A DNA stretch of 7,836 bases from Clostridiales bacterium (GCA_031287655.1 JAITSR010000213.1:1-7836); one strand, 5' to 3'; positions 1-7,678 are shown, counted from the stretch's first letter. The notes: a model not told the origin generated them from the sequence alone. Made by a program: numbers and translations.

Positions 1-34
1 GGACGTCGATCGGCATTTTCCCGATTCTGGACAT
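1..34 (-). CDS. rplF: 50S ribosomal protein L6, N-terminal fragment (cut by window edge)
   Basis: Only the first 11 codons are present; they read MSRIGKMPIDV, the characteristic beginning of bacterial L6 (uL6), which binds 23S rRNA near the factor-binding site of the large subunit. The ATG is at 34-32, preceded by a GGGGGA-type Shine-Dalgarno site around 41-46. It lies 75 nt downstream of rpsH, exactly where L6 belongs in the spc block (S8 then L6). The rest of the gene continues off the left edge. The identification rests on a short but distinctive N-terminus together with gene order. Confidence 0.9.
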   Translation of the reverse strand, partial: MSRIGKMPIDV

Positions 35-109
35 CTGGCTTCCCCCGTCTCGTAATTCTACTCAAAAATGGTTCCAACGCGCGCGCTGCGCGGCCTGCGA
101 CACGGCAGC

Positions 110-508
110 CTACCACACAAAGGCGAGCACCTCGCCGCCGACGCCTTCTTTACGCGCGCCCTTGTCCGTCATGAGACCGCGCGACGTCGATATGATCGCG
201 ATCCCGAGGCCGCCCAAAACCTTTGGCAGCTCGTCCTTGTTCGCGTAAACGCGGAGCCCGGGCTTTGAGATTCTCTTGATGCCCGTGATCACGTTCTTTT
301 TGTTTCCCGCGTACTTTAAGATCACGCGTATGCTGCCCTGCCGGTCGTCGTCGGTGAGCTGCACATCCTTTACATAACCTTCCCGCAGCAGGATGTACGC
401 GATTTCCTTTTTCATATTGGACGCCGGAATGTCAACCGACTCGTGCTTCGCGGAGCCGGCGTTCCTGATCCTTGTCAGCATGTCCGCAATCGAATCGCTG
501 ATTTGCAT
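110..508 (-). CDS. rpsH: 30S ribosomal protein S8
   Basis: S8 (uS8) is a primary 16S rRNA binding protein of the small-subunit platform; in E. coli it is also the repressor of the spc operon mRNA. The 132-residue product has normal length, beginning [17 protein letters not shown] and ending with the conserved block [20 protein letters not shown] followed by VLAFVW. The ATG at 508 follows a purine-rich stretch (GGAGAGGGGG) that begins right at the rpsN stop codon, with a 16-nt gap between the genes. A 75-nt gap separates it from rplF. I saw no convincing S8-binding helix in the nearby intergenic sequence, although I could not fold it computationally. Confidence 0.98.
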   Translation of the reverse strand: MQISDSIADMLTRIRNAGSAKHESVDIPASNMKKEIAYILLREGYVKDVQLTDDDRQGSIRVILKYAGNKKNVITGIKRISKPGLRVYANKDELPKVLGGLGIAIISTSRGLMTDKGARKEGVGGEVLAFVW

Positions 509-524
509 GTGAAAACCCCCTCTC

Positions 525-710
525 CTACCAGCTGGCTTTTTTTACGCCCGGTATCTGCCCTTTGTAGGCCAGAAGCCGGAAACACAACCTGCAGACCCCG
601 AACTTGCGAATGTAAGCGTGGGGCCGACCGCAGAGCTTGCAGCGGTTGTGGAACCTGACGCTGTACTTGGGCGTTCTCGTCTGCTTGATCTTCATTGACG
701 TTTTAGCCAC
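525..710 (-). CDS. rpsN: 30S ribosomal protein S14, zinc-binding type
   Basis: S14 (uS14) assembles into the 30S head. This is the 61-residue zinc-ribbon form (often called S14 type Z): Cys24-x2-Cys27 and Cys40-x2-Cys43 should hold one Zn ion, and the C-terminus [15 protein letters not shown] is diagnostic. The start is GTG at 710, supported by GGAGG with a 6-nt spacer. The first eight bases overlap the end of rplE, suggesting translational coupling. The zinc form in the spc operon is the ancestral arrangement; many Firmicutes also carry a zinc-free paralogue elsewhere that is used under zinc limitation. That cannot be tested within this window. Confidence 0.98.
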   Translation of the reverse strand: MAKTSMKIKQTRTPKYSVRFHNRCKLCGRPHAYIRKFGVCRLCFRLLAYKGQIPGVKKASW

Positions 711-1263
711 GATCTTCCTCCTTGGCCTGACTGAAAGGCATCCCCATCAGCCTTAGCAATTCTCTGGATTCCTCGTCCGAATGGGCCGTCGTTACAAAAG
801 CGATGTCCATACCGCGGATCTTGTCGATCTTGTCATACTCAATCTCCGGAAAGATCAGCTGCTCCCGCACGCCCATTGAATAATTGCCCCTGCCGTCAAA
901 CGAGTTCACCGGCACGCCGCGAAAGTCCCGGACCCGCGGCAACGCGACATTGAACAGCTTGTCGACAAAATCATACATGCGTTCGCCGCGGAGTGTCACC
1001 TTGCAGCCGATGTTCATACCCTCGCGGAGTTTGAATGCGGCGACGGATTTCTTCGCCTTTGTGACAATCGGCTTCTGCCCCGTAATAATCGAAAGGTCGT
1101 TCACGGCGGAATCCATTGCCTTGGGGTTGTCCTTAACATCGCCGACGCCCATGTTCAAAACGACTTTCTCGAGCTTGGGCACCTGCATGACGGACTTATA
1201 GCGAAACTTTTCGTTCAGCGCAGGTATAATATCCTTCTGATACTTCTCCTTCAATCTGGCCAT
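703..1263 (-). CDS. rplE: 50S ribosomal protein L5
   Basis: L5 (uL5) binds 5S rRNA and forms part of the central protuberance, contacting the 30S head and P-site tRNA. The product is 186 residues, a few longer than the usual 179-180, with family blocks such as [43 protein letters not shown] and [10 protein letters not shown]. The extra residues are a charged tail after LLRLMGMPF. The ATG at 1263 has an AGGAGG site about 12 nt upstream, which is a long spacer, with a second GGGA-rich stretch closer in. It sits 29 nt after rplX and its TAA lies inside the start of rpsN. Confidence 0.98.
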   Translation of the reverse strand: MARLKEKYQKDIIPALNEKFRYKSVMQVPKLEKVVLNMGVGDVKDNPKAMDSAVNDLSIITGQKPIVTKAKKSVAAFKLREGMNIGCKVTLRGERMYDFVDKLFNVALPRVRDFRGVPVNSFDGRGNYSMGVREQLIFPEIEYDKIDKIRGMDIAFVTTAHSDEESRELLRLMGMPFSQAKEEDRG

Positions 1264-1292
1264 CTTTCCCGCTTGCCTCCTTGCTTTCGCCT

Positions 1293-1679
1293 TTACTCGC
1301 CGCTCTTTTCGACGATTGTGTCAATGATCTCGCCGCACTTTTTGCACACGCGCACCTTTTCGCCGTTTTCGAGCAGGCGCTTTGCGACCTTCGTCGGGGC
1401 CTTGCACTTCCCGCAGATCAGCATGACGTTGGACGCGTGGATCGGCGCCTCCTGCCGGACAATCCCGCCGGGGTTCATGCGCTGCGGCTTCTTGTGTTTT
1501 GTGACGATGTTGATCCCCTCAACAATCACGCGGCCCTCGGCGGGCATCGCGCTCAAAACCTTGCCGTCCCTGCCGCGGTTCTTGCCGGAGAGCACGAGCA
1601 CCGTATCGCCCTTGCGCACATGCAGCTTGACCGCGCCGCCTGCGAGCTTTTGGTTTTTCATTCCTCTGGTATTCGGCAT
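1293..1679 (-). CDS. rplX: 50S ribosomal protein L24 with two CxxC pairs and an N-terminal extension
   Basis: L24 (uL24) is an early assembly initiator that binds the 5' end of 23S rRNA near the exit tunnel. The KOW-type core starts at about residue 18 ([22 protein letters not shown]) and includes [10 protein letters not shown]. The C-terminal half has CGKC (Cys89, Cys92) and CKKC (Cys112, Cys115), a plausible zinc ribbon seen in many Gram-positive L24 proteins. At 128 residues it is longer than the typical 100-105, because about 17 basic residues precede the core. The first ATG is preferred because GGAGG, embedded in the last codons of rplN, sits 9 nt upstream; the next ATG (codon 7) has no room for a proper site. 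One base separates it from the rplN stop. Confidence 0.97.
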   Translation of the reverse strand: MPNTRGMKNQKLAGGAVKLHVRKGDTVLVLSGKNRGRDGKVLSAMPAEGRVIVEGINIVTKHKKPQRMNPGGIVRQEAPIHASNVMLICGKCKAPTKVAKRLLENGEKVRVCKKCGEIIDTIVEKSGE

Positions 1680-1680
1680 A

Positions 1681-2049
1681 TTACAGCACCTCCGGGGCGA
1701 GGGACAGGATTTTCATGTAATCTTTGTCCCTAAGTTCGCGCGCGACCGGCCCGAAGATACGGGTACCGCGCGGGTTTTTGTCGTCGCGGATGATTACGGC
1801 CGCGTTCTCATCAAAACGGATATACGAGCCGTCCGGCCTGCGCACGCCCTTTTTGGTGCGGACGACGACACATTTGACGATCTCACCCTTCTTGACGACG
1901 CCGCCCGGCGACGCGTTTTTGATCGAGGCGACGATCACATCGCCGATGTTCGCGTATTTGCGCCACGAGCCGCCAAGGACCTTGATACACATCATTTCCT
2001 TTGCGCCCGTGTTGTCCGCGGACTTTAGCCTTGTTTGAACCTGAATCAT
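1681..2049 (-). CDS. rplN: 50S ribosomal protein L14
   Basis: L14 (uL14) lies at the subunit interface and forms intersubunit bridges with 16S rRNA; it is also the docking site for the RsfS silencing factor. The protein is 122 residues, the family standard, starting [17 protein letters not shown] and ending FMKI-like ([12 protein letters not shown]). I place the start at ATG 2049, preceded by AAGGAG with a 6-7 nt spacer. The open frame extends further upstream, but that segment overlaps rpsQ and has no resemblance to L14. Its stop codon is followed after one base by the rplX ATG. Confidence 0.98.
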   Translation of the reverse strand: MIQVQTRLKSADNTGAKEMMCIKVLGGSWRKYANIGDVIVASIKNASPGGVVKKGEIVKCVVVRTKKGVRRPDGSYIRFDENAAVIIRDDKNPRGTRIFGPVARELRDKDYMKILSLAPEVL

Positions 2050-2060
2050 AAATTTCTCCT

Positions 2061-2324
2061 TTAACGCGCCTTCTCGACGACCTCGACGAGACGCCAGTGC
2101 TTCTCCTTGCTGAGCGGACGCGTCTCCATCACGCGCACGCGGTCGCCGATCGTACACTCGTTCTTTTCATCGTGGGCCTTTAATTTCAGCGTCCGCTTGA
2201 TGATCTTCTTATATAAAGGATGCCTGACGCTGGTCTCGATCGCGACGACGATCGTCTTGTCCATTTTGTCGCTGACGACCTTACCGACACGCGTTTTCCG
2301 CAACGCCCTCTCATTCTCGCTCAA
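2061..2324 (-). CDS. rpsQ: 30S ribosomal protein S17, TTG start
   Basis: S17 (uS17) is a primary 16S rRNA binding OB-fold protein. Family sequence begins at [21 protein letters not shown] and continues through [19 protein letters not shown] and [19 protein letters not shown]. The open frame reaches back to 2414, but that part runs inside rpmC and looks nothing like S17. The best start is TTG at 2324, giving 87 residues ([14 protein letters not shown]), with GGAGG at 2333-2337 and an 8-nt spacer; there is no ATG in frame between there and the conserved core. It begins 16 nt after rpmC and ends 11 nt before rplN. Confidence 0.96.
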   Translation of the reverse strand: MSENERALRKTRVGKVVSDKMDKTIVVAIETSVRHPLYKKIIKRTLKLKAHDEKNECTIGDRVRVMETRPLSKEKHWRLVEVVEKAR

Positions 2325-2332
2325 AACAAAAC

Positions 2333-2338
2333 CCTCCT
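2333..2338 (-). promoter_or_regulatory. Ribosome binding site fixing the TTG start of rpsQ
   Basis: AGGAGG on the minus strand, just after the rpmC stop codon. The spacer to TTG 2324 is 8 nt. This site places the rpsQ start well downstream of the ATG that a longest-frame rule would choose. Confidence 0.85.
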
Positions 2339-2340
2339 TT

Positions 2341-2547
2341 TTACTCGTTCCCCGCCGCTTGCAGCTCCCGCTCGCGGAGGACCGTCCTGACACGGGCGAT
2401 CGATTTTTTGACATCCTTTAGCTTCATCGGGTTGTCGAGCTGGTTTGTCGCGAGTTGGAACCGCAGCTTGAACAACTCGGATTTCAACGCGCCGAGCTCC
2501 TGCTCCAGCTCTATCTGCGACTTTTCCCTGACCTCACTGGCTTTCAT
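2341..2547 (-). CDS. rpmC: 50S ribosomal protein L29
   Basis: L29 (uL29) is a small two-helix protein at the polypeptide exit tunnel, next to L23, where chaperones and the signal recognition particle dock. The 68-residue product [18 protein letters not shown]... contains the family core [32 protein letters not shown] split here as [13 protein letters not shown] and then [20 protein letters not shown] prefer ATG 2547, with AGGTGG upstream, over an in-frame GTG at 2559 which would add MVTQ. With the ATG start it overlaps the end of rplP by 14 nt, so its ribosome binding site is inside rplP. Confidence 0.96.
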   Translation of the reverse strand: MKASEVREKSQIELEQELGALKSELFKLRFQLATNQLDNPMKLKDVKKSIARVRTVLRERELQAAGNE

Positions 2548-3046
2548 CTGCGTCACCACCTATATCTTGTTCGACTGCCGCGACCGACTGCGAGGGCGCC
2601 GACATCGGCATCGGCCTGATCGCCTGCCCCTCCGTGCCCGGCTCGCGCGCGATTATTTTGCACTTCAAAGGCAGCTTGTGCATCGCAAGGCGCAGCGCCT
2701 CTCTTGCGACGTCCTCACCGACGCCCGCGATCTCAAACAGCACCCTTCCGGGCTTGACGACGGCCACCCAGTACTCCGGAGAGCCTTTGCCGCTGCCCAT
2801 GCGGGTCTCCGCCGGTTTTTGCGTGACCGGCTTGTGGGGGAAAATCTTGATCCACACCTTACCGCCGCGCTTGATAAAACGCGTCATCGCGATACGGGCG
2901 GCCTCTATCTGGTTTGCCGTGACCCATGACGGCTCGAGCGCCGCGAGGCCAAAATCGCCATAAGAGACCTTGTTGCCGCGCGTCGCAATACCCTTCATGC
3001 GGCCGCGCTGAACCTTCCTTCGCTTTACCCTCTTTGGCATCAACAT
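2534..3046 (-). CDS. rplP: 50S ribosomal protein L16 with long C-terminal tail
   Basis: L16 (uL16) organises the A-site tRNA elbow region of the large subunit and is added late in assembly. The start [19 protein letters not shown] is typical, as are [20 protein letters not shown] and [18 protein letters not shown]. The core ends at about residue 135 ([12 protein letters not shown]). The protein then runs on to 170 residues with a Ser/Pro/Met-rich and finally acidic tail (ending [10 protein letters not shown]), against a usual total of 137-147. The ATG at 3046 overlaps the rpsC stop as TGATG, with GGAGG 9 nt upstream. The tail reads into the start of rpmC, so it may have arisen by loss of an earlier stop codon. 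Confidence 0.97.
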   Translation of the reverse strand: MLMPKRVKRRKVQRGRMKGIATRGNKVSYGDFGLAALEPSWVTANQIEAARIAMTRFIKRGGKVWIKIFPHKPVTQKPAETRMGSGKGSPEYWVAVVKPGRVLFEIAGVGEDVAREALRLAMHKLPLKCKIIAREPGTEGQAIRPMPMSAPSQSVAAVEQDIGGDADESQ

Positions 3047-3714
3047 CAGTCATCGCCTCCTTCGGTCTTTTGCGGTTTCTTGGCGGCCGGAAGGACTTCG
3101 CCTTTGTAGATCCACACTTTTACGCCGAGCTTCCCGTAAGTCGTATTCGCCTCACAGAAGCCATAGTCAATATCGGCTCTCAGGGTCTGGAGGGGGATCG
3201 TGCCTTCGTGGTAGTGCTCCGTGCGGGCGATTTCCGCGCCGCCGAGCCGCCCCGCGACAGACGTCTTGATTCCTTTTGCGTAGCGCTTCATCGAGCGGGA
3301 CATCGCCTGCTTCATCGCGCGGCGGAAGGAAATGCGCTTTTCGAGCTGAGACGCGATGTTCTCGGCGACAATCTGCGCGTCGAGGTCGGGCTCTTTGATC
3401 TCGGTCACATTTACGAGTACGCTCTTGCCGGTCAGCTTTTCGAGCTCTTTTCGCAGGATTTCCATACCCGCGCCGCCCTTGCCGATCACGAGGCCGGGCT
3501 TTGCCGTGCTGACGATCACCTTGACCTTGTTGGCCGCGCGCTCTATCTCGATCCTCGAAACCCCGGAGAGGTACAGTTTTGTTTTGATGAACTTGCGGAT
3601 TTTCACGTCTTCGATCAGAAGATCGGAAAAGCCTTTTTTAGCGGAATACCACTTCGTATCCCAATCCTTGATAATGCCGACCCTCAAACCGTGCGGATTT
3701 ACCTTCTGCCCCAT
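3046..3714 (-). CDS. rpsC: 30S ribosomal protein S3
   Basis: S3 (uS3) forms part of the mRNA entry channel and its helicase activity on the 30S head. The 222-residue protein starts [20 protein letters not shown], carries a KH RNA-binding domain with the GKGG loop at residues 78-81, and has the C-terminal domain signature [21 protein letters not shown] Shine-Dalgarno AAGGAGG sits 7 nt before ATG 3714, within the 24-nt gap after rplV. Its last codons (GGAGGCGATGAC) double as the ribosome binding site of rplP, and the stop codon overlaps the rplP ATG by one base. Confidence 0.98.
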   Translation of the reverse strand: MGQKVNPHGLRVGIIKDWDTKWYSAKKGFSDLLIEDVKIRKFIKTKLYLSGVSRIEIERAANKVKVIVSTAKPGLVIGKGGAGMEILRKELEKLTGKSVLVNVTEIKEPDLDAQIVAENIASQLEKRISFRRAMKQAMSRSMKRYAKGIKTSVAGRLGGAEIARTEHYHEGTIPLQTLRADIDYGFCEANTTYGKLGVKVWIYKGEVLPAAKKPQKTEGGDD

Positions 3715-3738
3715 TTACGCGCCTCCTTAAACCTCTGA

Positions 3739-4224
3739 CTAAAAAATTTCCGGCCGCTCTTTGACGACCACCATAATGTGGCTCGAACGCTTTTTGATCC
3801 GGTCGGCGCTCCCGCGCGCCTTTGGCATGACGCGCTTCATCGTCGGCCCTTGCGAAGCCGTCGCCTCCGCGACATAGAGCGCGTCCCCGTCGAGGCCGTT
3901 GTTGTTTACGGCGTTCGCCTCAGCCGACTTTAGGAGACGAAAGACAGGCGTGCTCGCGGCCTTGGGCGTGTTGCGGATAATCGCGAACGCCTCTTGGATC
4001 GACTTGCCTTTGATCTGGTTTAAAAGCAGCCGCACCTTGCCGGAGGCGATCCGAATGTTGCGTACACTCGCGCGGCCCTCGTCGCGGCCGATGCCCAGCA
4101 CCTTGCGTTCCTTTTTCGTTAAAATCACGGGCTTTTTGCTCTTTGCGTGCTTTGCCGCGTACAAAACTAACAGATCATCTCTGCGGCTTGTAAGCTCGTC
4201 CTTTGACATCACTTTCCGTTCCAA
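3739..4224 (-). CDS. rplV: 50S ribosomal protein L22 with about 48-residue N-terminal extension, TTG start
   Basis: L22 (uL22) lines the peptide exit tunnel with a long beta hairpin and contacts all 23S domains. The family core begins near residue 49 (GRASVRNIRIASGKVRLLLN) and includes the tunnel hairpin around residues 126-150 (GPTMKRVMPKARGSADRIKK). The whole frame is 161 residues, against 110-113 usually. The extension (MERKVMSKDELTSRRDDLLV, then a Lys-rich stretch) resembles no domain I know. The start is TTG 4224: an in-frame TGA lies just upstream, and GAGGGGAGG sits 8 nt before it. A second candidate start, GTG at codon 42 with AAAGGA 7 nt upstream, would give a near-standard 120-residue protein. 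Confidence 0.96.
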   Translation of the reverse strand: MERKVMSKDELTSRRDDLLVLYAAKHAKSKKPVILTKKERKVLGIGRDEGRASVRNIRIASGKVRLLLNQIKGKSIQEAFAIIRNTPKAASTPVFRLLKSAEANAVNNNGLDGDALYVAEATASQGPTMKRVMPKARGSADRIKKRSSHIMVVVKERPEIF

Positions 4225-4232
4225 CGAATTTT

Positions 4233-4241
4233 CCTCCCCTC
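4233..4241 (-). promoter_or_regulatory. Ribosome binding site fixing the TTG start of rplV
   Basis: GAGGGGAGG on the minus strand ends 8 nt before TTG 4224. The next in-frame ATG, at codon 6, is 23 nt away, too far to be served by this site. Its strength argues that the long N-terminal extension of L22 is really translated. Confidence 0.8.
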
Positions 4242-4284
4242 ACGACTGCGTTCACGATCGAAAACAATTGCTTTTCACGCGTCA

Positions 4285-4566
4285 TTATTTCAGGCTTGAC
4301 GACTTTTCCGTCCGCCCGTGGCCGCGATAAGTCCGTGTCGGGGCGAACTCGCCGAGCTTATGCCCGACCATCTCCTCCGAAAGATACACCGGCACATGCT
4401 TCCTGCCGTCGTGGACCGCGATCGTGTGGCCGACCATCTGCGGGAAGATTGTGGACGCGCGCGACCATGTGCGCAGCACGGTCTTTTTGTTCGTCGCGTT
4501 CATCTCTGAAATCCGCTTCATCAGCCGTTCTTCGACAAATGGCTGCTTTTTTAGTGACCTGCTCAT
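4285..4566 (-). CDS. rpsS: 30S ribosomal protein S19
   Basis: S19 (uS19) lies in the 30S head, paired with S13, near the A-site tRNA and the intersubunit bridge. The 93-residue product has standard length, starting [19 protein letters not shown], with central [30 protein letters not shown] split as [20 protein letters not shown] and [10 protein letters not shown], and the C-terminal [18 protein letters not shown]. The ATG at 4566 follows GGAGG with a short 4-nt spacer. An 8-bp hairpin lies just upstream of that site. A 60-nt gap with no gene separates it from rplV. Confidence 0.98.
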   Translation of the reverse strand: MSRSLKKQPFVEERLMKRISEMNATNKKTVLRTWSRASTIFPQMVGHTIAVHDGRKHVPVYLSEEMVGHKLGEFAPTRTYRGHGRTEKSSSLK

Positions 4567-4582
4567 AAAACCTCCATATAAG

Positions 4583-4601
4583 GTGAAACGGAGCGTTTCA
4601 C
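4583..4601 (-). repeat. Perfect 8-bp inverted repeat between rplB and rpsS
   Basis: The arms GTGAAACG (4583-4590) and CGTTTCAC (4594-4601) are exact reverse complements with a 3-nt loop. In the mRNA this forms a tight hairpin ending 7 nt upstream of the rpsS GGAGG site at 4571-4575. It is not followed by a T-run, so it is not an intrinsic terminator. It may be an RNA processing or stability element, a protein binding site, or a modulator of rpsS translation; sequence alone does not decide. Confidence 0.6.
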
Positions 4602-4620
4602 GCTATCCTCCCGGCCGTCC

Positions 4621-5454
<834 letters not shown>

Positions 5455-5485
5455 TGATCTTCACTCCTATGCCCTTATTGTGGAA

Positions 5486-5527
5486 CACCGGCCGGTGATT
5501 TTCGCGCGTACATAAAACGCCCGCGCG
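5486..5527 (-). repeat. GC-rich inverted repeats in the rplW-rplB gap
   Basis: Two elements sit side by side in this 81-nt gap. CACCGGCCGGTG at 5486-5497 is a perfect 12-nt palindrome. CGCGCG at 5503-5508 and CGCGCG at 5522-5527 can pair around a 13-nt loop. Both could form hairpins in the mRNA upstream of the rplB ribosome binding site. Neither is followed by a T-run in the direction of transcription, so termination is unlikely. In GC-rich DNA short palindromes also arise by chance. Confidence 0.4.
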
Positions 5528-5535
5528 CCGACCGC

Positions 5536-5889
5536 TTACTGCAGGACGCCGAATTCTTCGATGTTCTGCTTATACTTGCGCGCCGAAGCCGTCACCTTGC
5601 CGCCCTTATCCAAGTAACTCTGGACCTTGGGCGCGGTGTCGATCTTTACGATCGCCTTTTTCCAGTCCGGCCGGGGGCCCGTGTGGACGCCCATGCGCTT
5701 GACCTTGCCGTTGATGTTCATCGTGTTGACCTTCAGGACCTTGACGGTAAACAGCTTTTCGACCGCGATCCGGATCTCGGTCTTCGTCGCCCGCCTATCG
5801 ACGATAAAGGTGTACTTGCCGTCGACGAGCTGGTCGTTGCTCTTTTCCGTAATGCGCGGGTTGATGATAATATCTTCTGCGAGCCTCAT
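5536..5889 (-). CDS. rplW: 50S ribosomal protein L23 with short C-terminal extension
   Basis: L23 (uL23) sits at the exit-tunnel mouth and is the main docking point for trigger factor and the signal recognition particle. The family pattern is clear: [20 protein letters not shown], then [20 protein letters not shown], then [20 protein letters not shown]. At 117 residues it is about 17 longer than usual; the surplus follows the core strand and reads [21 protein letters not shown]. The ATG overlaps the rplD stop as ATGA, so ribosomes finishing rplD probably re-initiate here. Its own upstream sequence inside rplD shows a GGAGG-like site (GAGGAGGTCTACGT). Confidence 0.97.
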   Translation of the reverse strand: MRLAEDIIINPRITEKSNDQLVDGKYTFIVDRRATKTEIRIAVEKLFTVKVLKVNTMNINGKVKRMGVHTGPRPDWKKAIVKIDTAPKVQSYLDKGGKVTASARKYKQNIEEFGVLQ

Positions 5890-6512
5890 ACGTAGACCTC
5901 CTCGATGCCGTTCACCGCGTCGCGGGTCACGATAAACTTTTCATATTTTAAGATGTCGAGGACGTTCAGCGTATTCACGAGCGCCGTTTTGACACCCGGG
6001 ATGTTGCGCGCCGAACGCTCGACGTTCTCGTCTTTGCCGCGGAGCACGACAAGCGCGGTGTTCGCATTGACGTTTAAGTCGCCGAGCACCTTTACCATCT
6101 TCTTCGTCTTGATCTCGTCCAAGGCCAGTGTGTCGAGCACAATGATGTCGCGGTCGGCGACCTTGGTTGAGAGCGCGGATTTCATCGCGAGACGGCGCAC
6201 TTTTTTGGGTACGGTATAGCGGAAGCTGCGCGGCTTGGGCCCCAACACGACGCCGCCCTTGATCCACTGAGCCGAGCGGATACTGCCCTGACGCGCGCGG
6301 CCCGTGCCTTTTTGGCGAAACGGCTTTTTGCCGCCGCCGCGGACCTCGCTCTTTGTCTTCGTGGACTGCGTGCCCTGACGCCGGTTCGCGAGCTGGTTCA
6401 AAACGACCGTGTGCAGGACCGCCTCATTGGCTTTGATGCCAAAGATGCCGTCCGCGAGCTCAATGTCGCCCACGACCTTCCCTTCCATATTATATAAGTC
6501 GACTGTCGGCAT
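5886..6512 (-). CDS. rplD: 50S ribosomal protein L4
   Basis: L4 (uL4) has a globular surface domain and an extended loop lining the exit tunnel. In E. coli it also represses its own operon by binding the S10 leader and stimulating transcription termination. The 208-residue product has usual length, starts [20 protein letters not shown], and shows the tunnel-loop block [20 protein letters not shown] followed by [20 protein letters not shown]. The ATG at 6512 follows GGAGG with an 11-nt spacer, in an 18-nt gap after rplC. It overlaps rplW by four bases. Whether it regulates this operon through the structured upstream leader is an open question. Confidence 0.98.
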   Translation of the reverse strand: MPTVDLYNMEGKVVGDIELADGIFGIKANEAVLHTVVLNQLANRRQGTQSTKTKSEVRGGGKKPFRQKGTGRARQGSIRSAQWIKGGVVLGPKPRSFRYTVPKKVRRLAMKSALSTKVADRDIIVLDTLALDEIKTKKMVKVLGDLNVNANTALVVLRGKDENVERSARNIPGVKTALVNTLNVLDILKYEKFIVTRDAVNGIEEVYV

Positions 6513-6530
6513 GATCTGTGTTTCCTCCCT

Positions 6531-7166
6531 TTACGCGTCTTTTACGGTGTCGCGGATCACGAGCAGAGCGCCCTTCGCGCCCGGGACCGCGCCCCTGATC
6601 AACATCATGTTCCGCTCGTTGTCAACGCGGATCACCGCGAGGTTCTGAACCGTCACGTTTTCATGCCCCATGTGGCCGGGCATTTTTTTGCCCTTGAAGA
6701 TACGGCCCGGAAAAGAGTTCGCGCTCATCGAGCCGATCGCCCGATGGAACTTAGAACCGTGCGTCTCCTTGCCGCGGTGCTGGCCGTGCCGCTTGATCGC
6801 GCCCTGAAAGCCCTTGCCCTTTGACACGCCCGAGACGTCGACCTTGTCGCCCGTCTGGAACATGCCCGCGGCGCTGATCACCTGCCCGACCTCGTAAGAG
6901 TCGGCGTTCTCGGCCTTGAACTCCTTCATATACTTGTGCGGCGTGATACCGGCCTTTTTATATGAGCCGAGCTCCGGCTTCGTGATCTTTTTTTCCGGGA
7001 CCTCGGAGAAGCCGACCTTGACGGAGACATAGCCGTCGGTCGCGACGGTCTTTTTTTGGATCACGGTGCAGGGTCCCGCCTCGACGACCGTCACGGGGAT
7101 CGCGATGCCCGTCTCGTCAAAGACCTGCGTCATTCCGACCTTGGTACCCAATATAAACTTCTTCAA
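6531..7166 (-). CDS. rplC: 50S ribosomal protein L3, TTG start
   Basis: L3 (uL3) is an assembly-initiating protein whose extended loop reaches towards the peptidyl transferase centre. The 211-residue product starts [19 protein letters not shown] after the initiator and contains [19 protein letters not shown] and [20 protein letters not shown], both family hallmarks. The start codon is TTG at 7166; AGGAGG at 7174-7179 leaves a 7-nt spacer, and no ATG precedes the conserved N-terminus. It follows rpsJ by 28 nt. Length and motifs are normal. Confidence 0.98.
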   Translation of the reverse strand: MKKFILGTKVGMTQVFDETGIAIPVTVVEAGPCTVIQKKTVATDGYVSVKVGFSEVPEKKITKPELGSYKKAGITPHKYMKEFKAENADSYEVGQVISAAGMFQTGDKVDVSGVSKGKGFQGAIKRHGQHRGKETHGSKFHRAIGSMSANSFPGRIFKGKKMPGHMGHENVTVQNLAVIRVDNERNMMLIRGAVPGAKGALLVIRDTVKDA

Positions 7167-7173
7167 AACGATT

Positions 7174-7179
7174 CCTCCT
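7174..7179 (-). promoter_or_regulatory. Ribosome binding site fixing the TTG start of rplC
   Basis: Perfect AGGAGG on the minus strand in the short rpsJ-rplC gap, 7 nt before TTG 7166. It supports the non-ATG start of L3, whose conserved N-terminus begins immediately after that codon. Confidence 0.85.
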
Positions 7180-7194
7180 GTCTGACGACGTGGC

Positions 7195-7506
7195 TCACAG
7201 GTTTATTTTAACATCGACGCCCGCCGGGAGGTCGAGCCGCATCAGCGCGTCCACCGTCTTTGGCGTGGGCAGCAGGATGTCGACGATCCTCTTGTGCGTC
7301 CTCATTTCAAACTGCTCGCGCGAATCCTTGTATTTATGAGGCGCGCGCAGAATCGTGATGATCTCCTTCTCCGTTGGCAGCGGGATCGGGCCGGATACCT
7401 TTGCGCCCGTGCGGCGCGCTGTTTCGACGATCTTTTCCGCCGACTGGTCGAGCACCTGATGGTCAAACGCTTTCAAACGGATCCTGATTTTCTGCTTATT
7501 CTTCAT
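7195..7506 (-). CDS. rpsJ: 30S ribosomal protein S10
   Basis: S10 (uS10, NusE) belongs to the 30S head and also links RNA polymerase, NusG and NusB in transcription coupling and antitermination. The 103-residue product has normal length, with [20 protein letters not shown] near the start, [20 protein letters not shown] in the middle and [20 protein letters not shown] near the end. It is the first gene of the operon seen here. The ATG at 7506 has GGGGGA at 7522-7517 (10-nt spacer) and AGGA at 7514-7511 (4-nt spacer). The first of these lies in the 3' arm of a possible GCGA-capped hairpin. An intrinsic terminator lies about 110 nt upstream. Confidence 0.98.
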   Translation of the reverse strand: MKNKQKIRIRLKAFDHQVLDQSAEKIVETARRTGAKVSGPIPLPTEKEIITILRAPHKYKDSREQFEMRTHKRIVDILLPTPKTVDALMRLDLPAGVDVKINL

Positions 7507-7613
7507 TATTTCCTAATCCCCCTTCTCGCGAAAAGCCCTGTCGGATACCCTCGCAGATGGCGCTGAGCCGCGCCGCGTCTGATACACTAGGCCGGGTGTG
7601 TCCTTATGATCAG
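7507..7613 (-). other. Leader between terminator and rpsJ
   Basis: This non-coding stretch holds two possible hairpins on the minus strand. One pairs GGCGC with GCGCC at 7559-7574 around a 6-nt loop. The other pairs CTTTTC (7535-7530) with GAAGGG (7525-7520) under a GCGA tetraloop, covering part of the rpsJ GGGGG site; two of its six pairs are G-U. I found no convincing -35/-10 promoter here, so the operon's promoter may lie beyond the window or be too degenerate to see by eye. Confidence 0.45.
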
Positions 7614-7661
7614 ATAAAAAGCCCACGTTTTCTTAGGTCGTAGAACCTGTAAGCGTGGGCT
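7614..7661 (-). terminator. Intrinsic terminator upstream of rpsJ
   Basis: On the minus strand AGCCCACG (7661-7654) pairs with CGTGGGCT (7627-7620), eight perfect base pairs. The helix continues inside with CTT/AAG and AGGT/ACCT around a TCTACG loop, with an AAAA bulge on the 3' arm and a 2-nt AC bulge on the 5' arm. A run of five T (7620-7616; the first is paired) then AT follows. On the plus strand there is no T-run, so it acts towards rpsJ. It may end an upstream gene or small RNA, or attenuate transcription into the S10 operon. Confidence 0.85.
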
Positions 7662-7678
7662 GTGAAAACAATCTGCAC

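Noticed and set aside
35..109. Possible terminator or gene in the rpsH-rplF gap
   Set aside because: There are short GC-rich self-complementary bits, but no stem followed by a T-run on the minus strand. The gap is consistent with a plain spacer carrying the rplF binding site.
1273..2028. Plus-strand open frame of 251 codons opposite rplX and rplN
   Set aside because: Antisense shadow of two conserved ribosomal protein genes, with no ribosome binding site that stands out and no recognisable domain.
2050..2157. Upstream extension of the rplN frame
   Set aside because: It overlaps rpsQ and has no L14 similarity; ATG 2049 has its own AAGGAG and gives the standard 122-residue L14.
2325..2414. 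Upstream extension of the rpsQ frame to an earlier start
   Set aside because: The added residues lie within rpmC, are unlike S17, and the strong binding site at 2333-2338 fits the TTG at 2324.
2926..3738. Plus-strand open frame of 270 codons opposite rpsC and rplP
   Set aside because: It lies entirely antisense to two clearly conserved genes, its translation matches no family I recognise, and long antisense frames are expected opposite GC-rich coding sequence.
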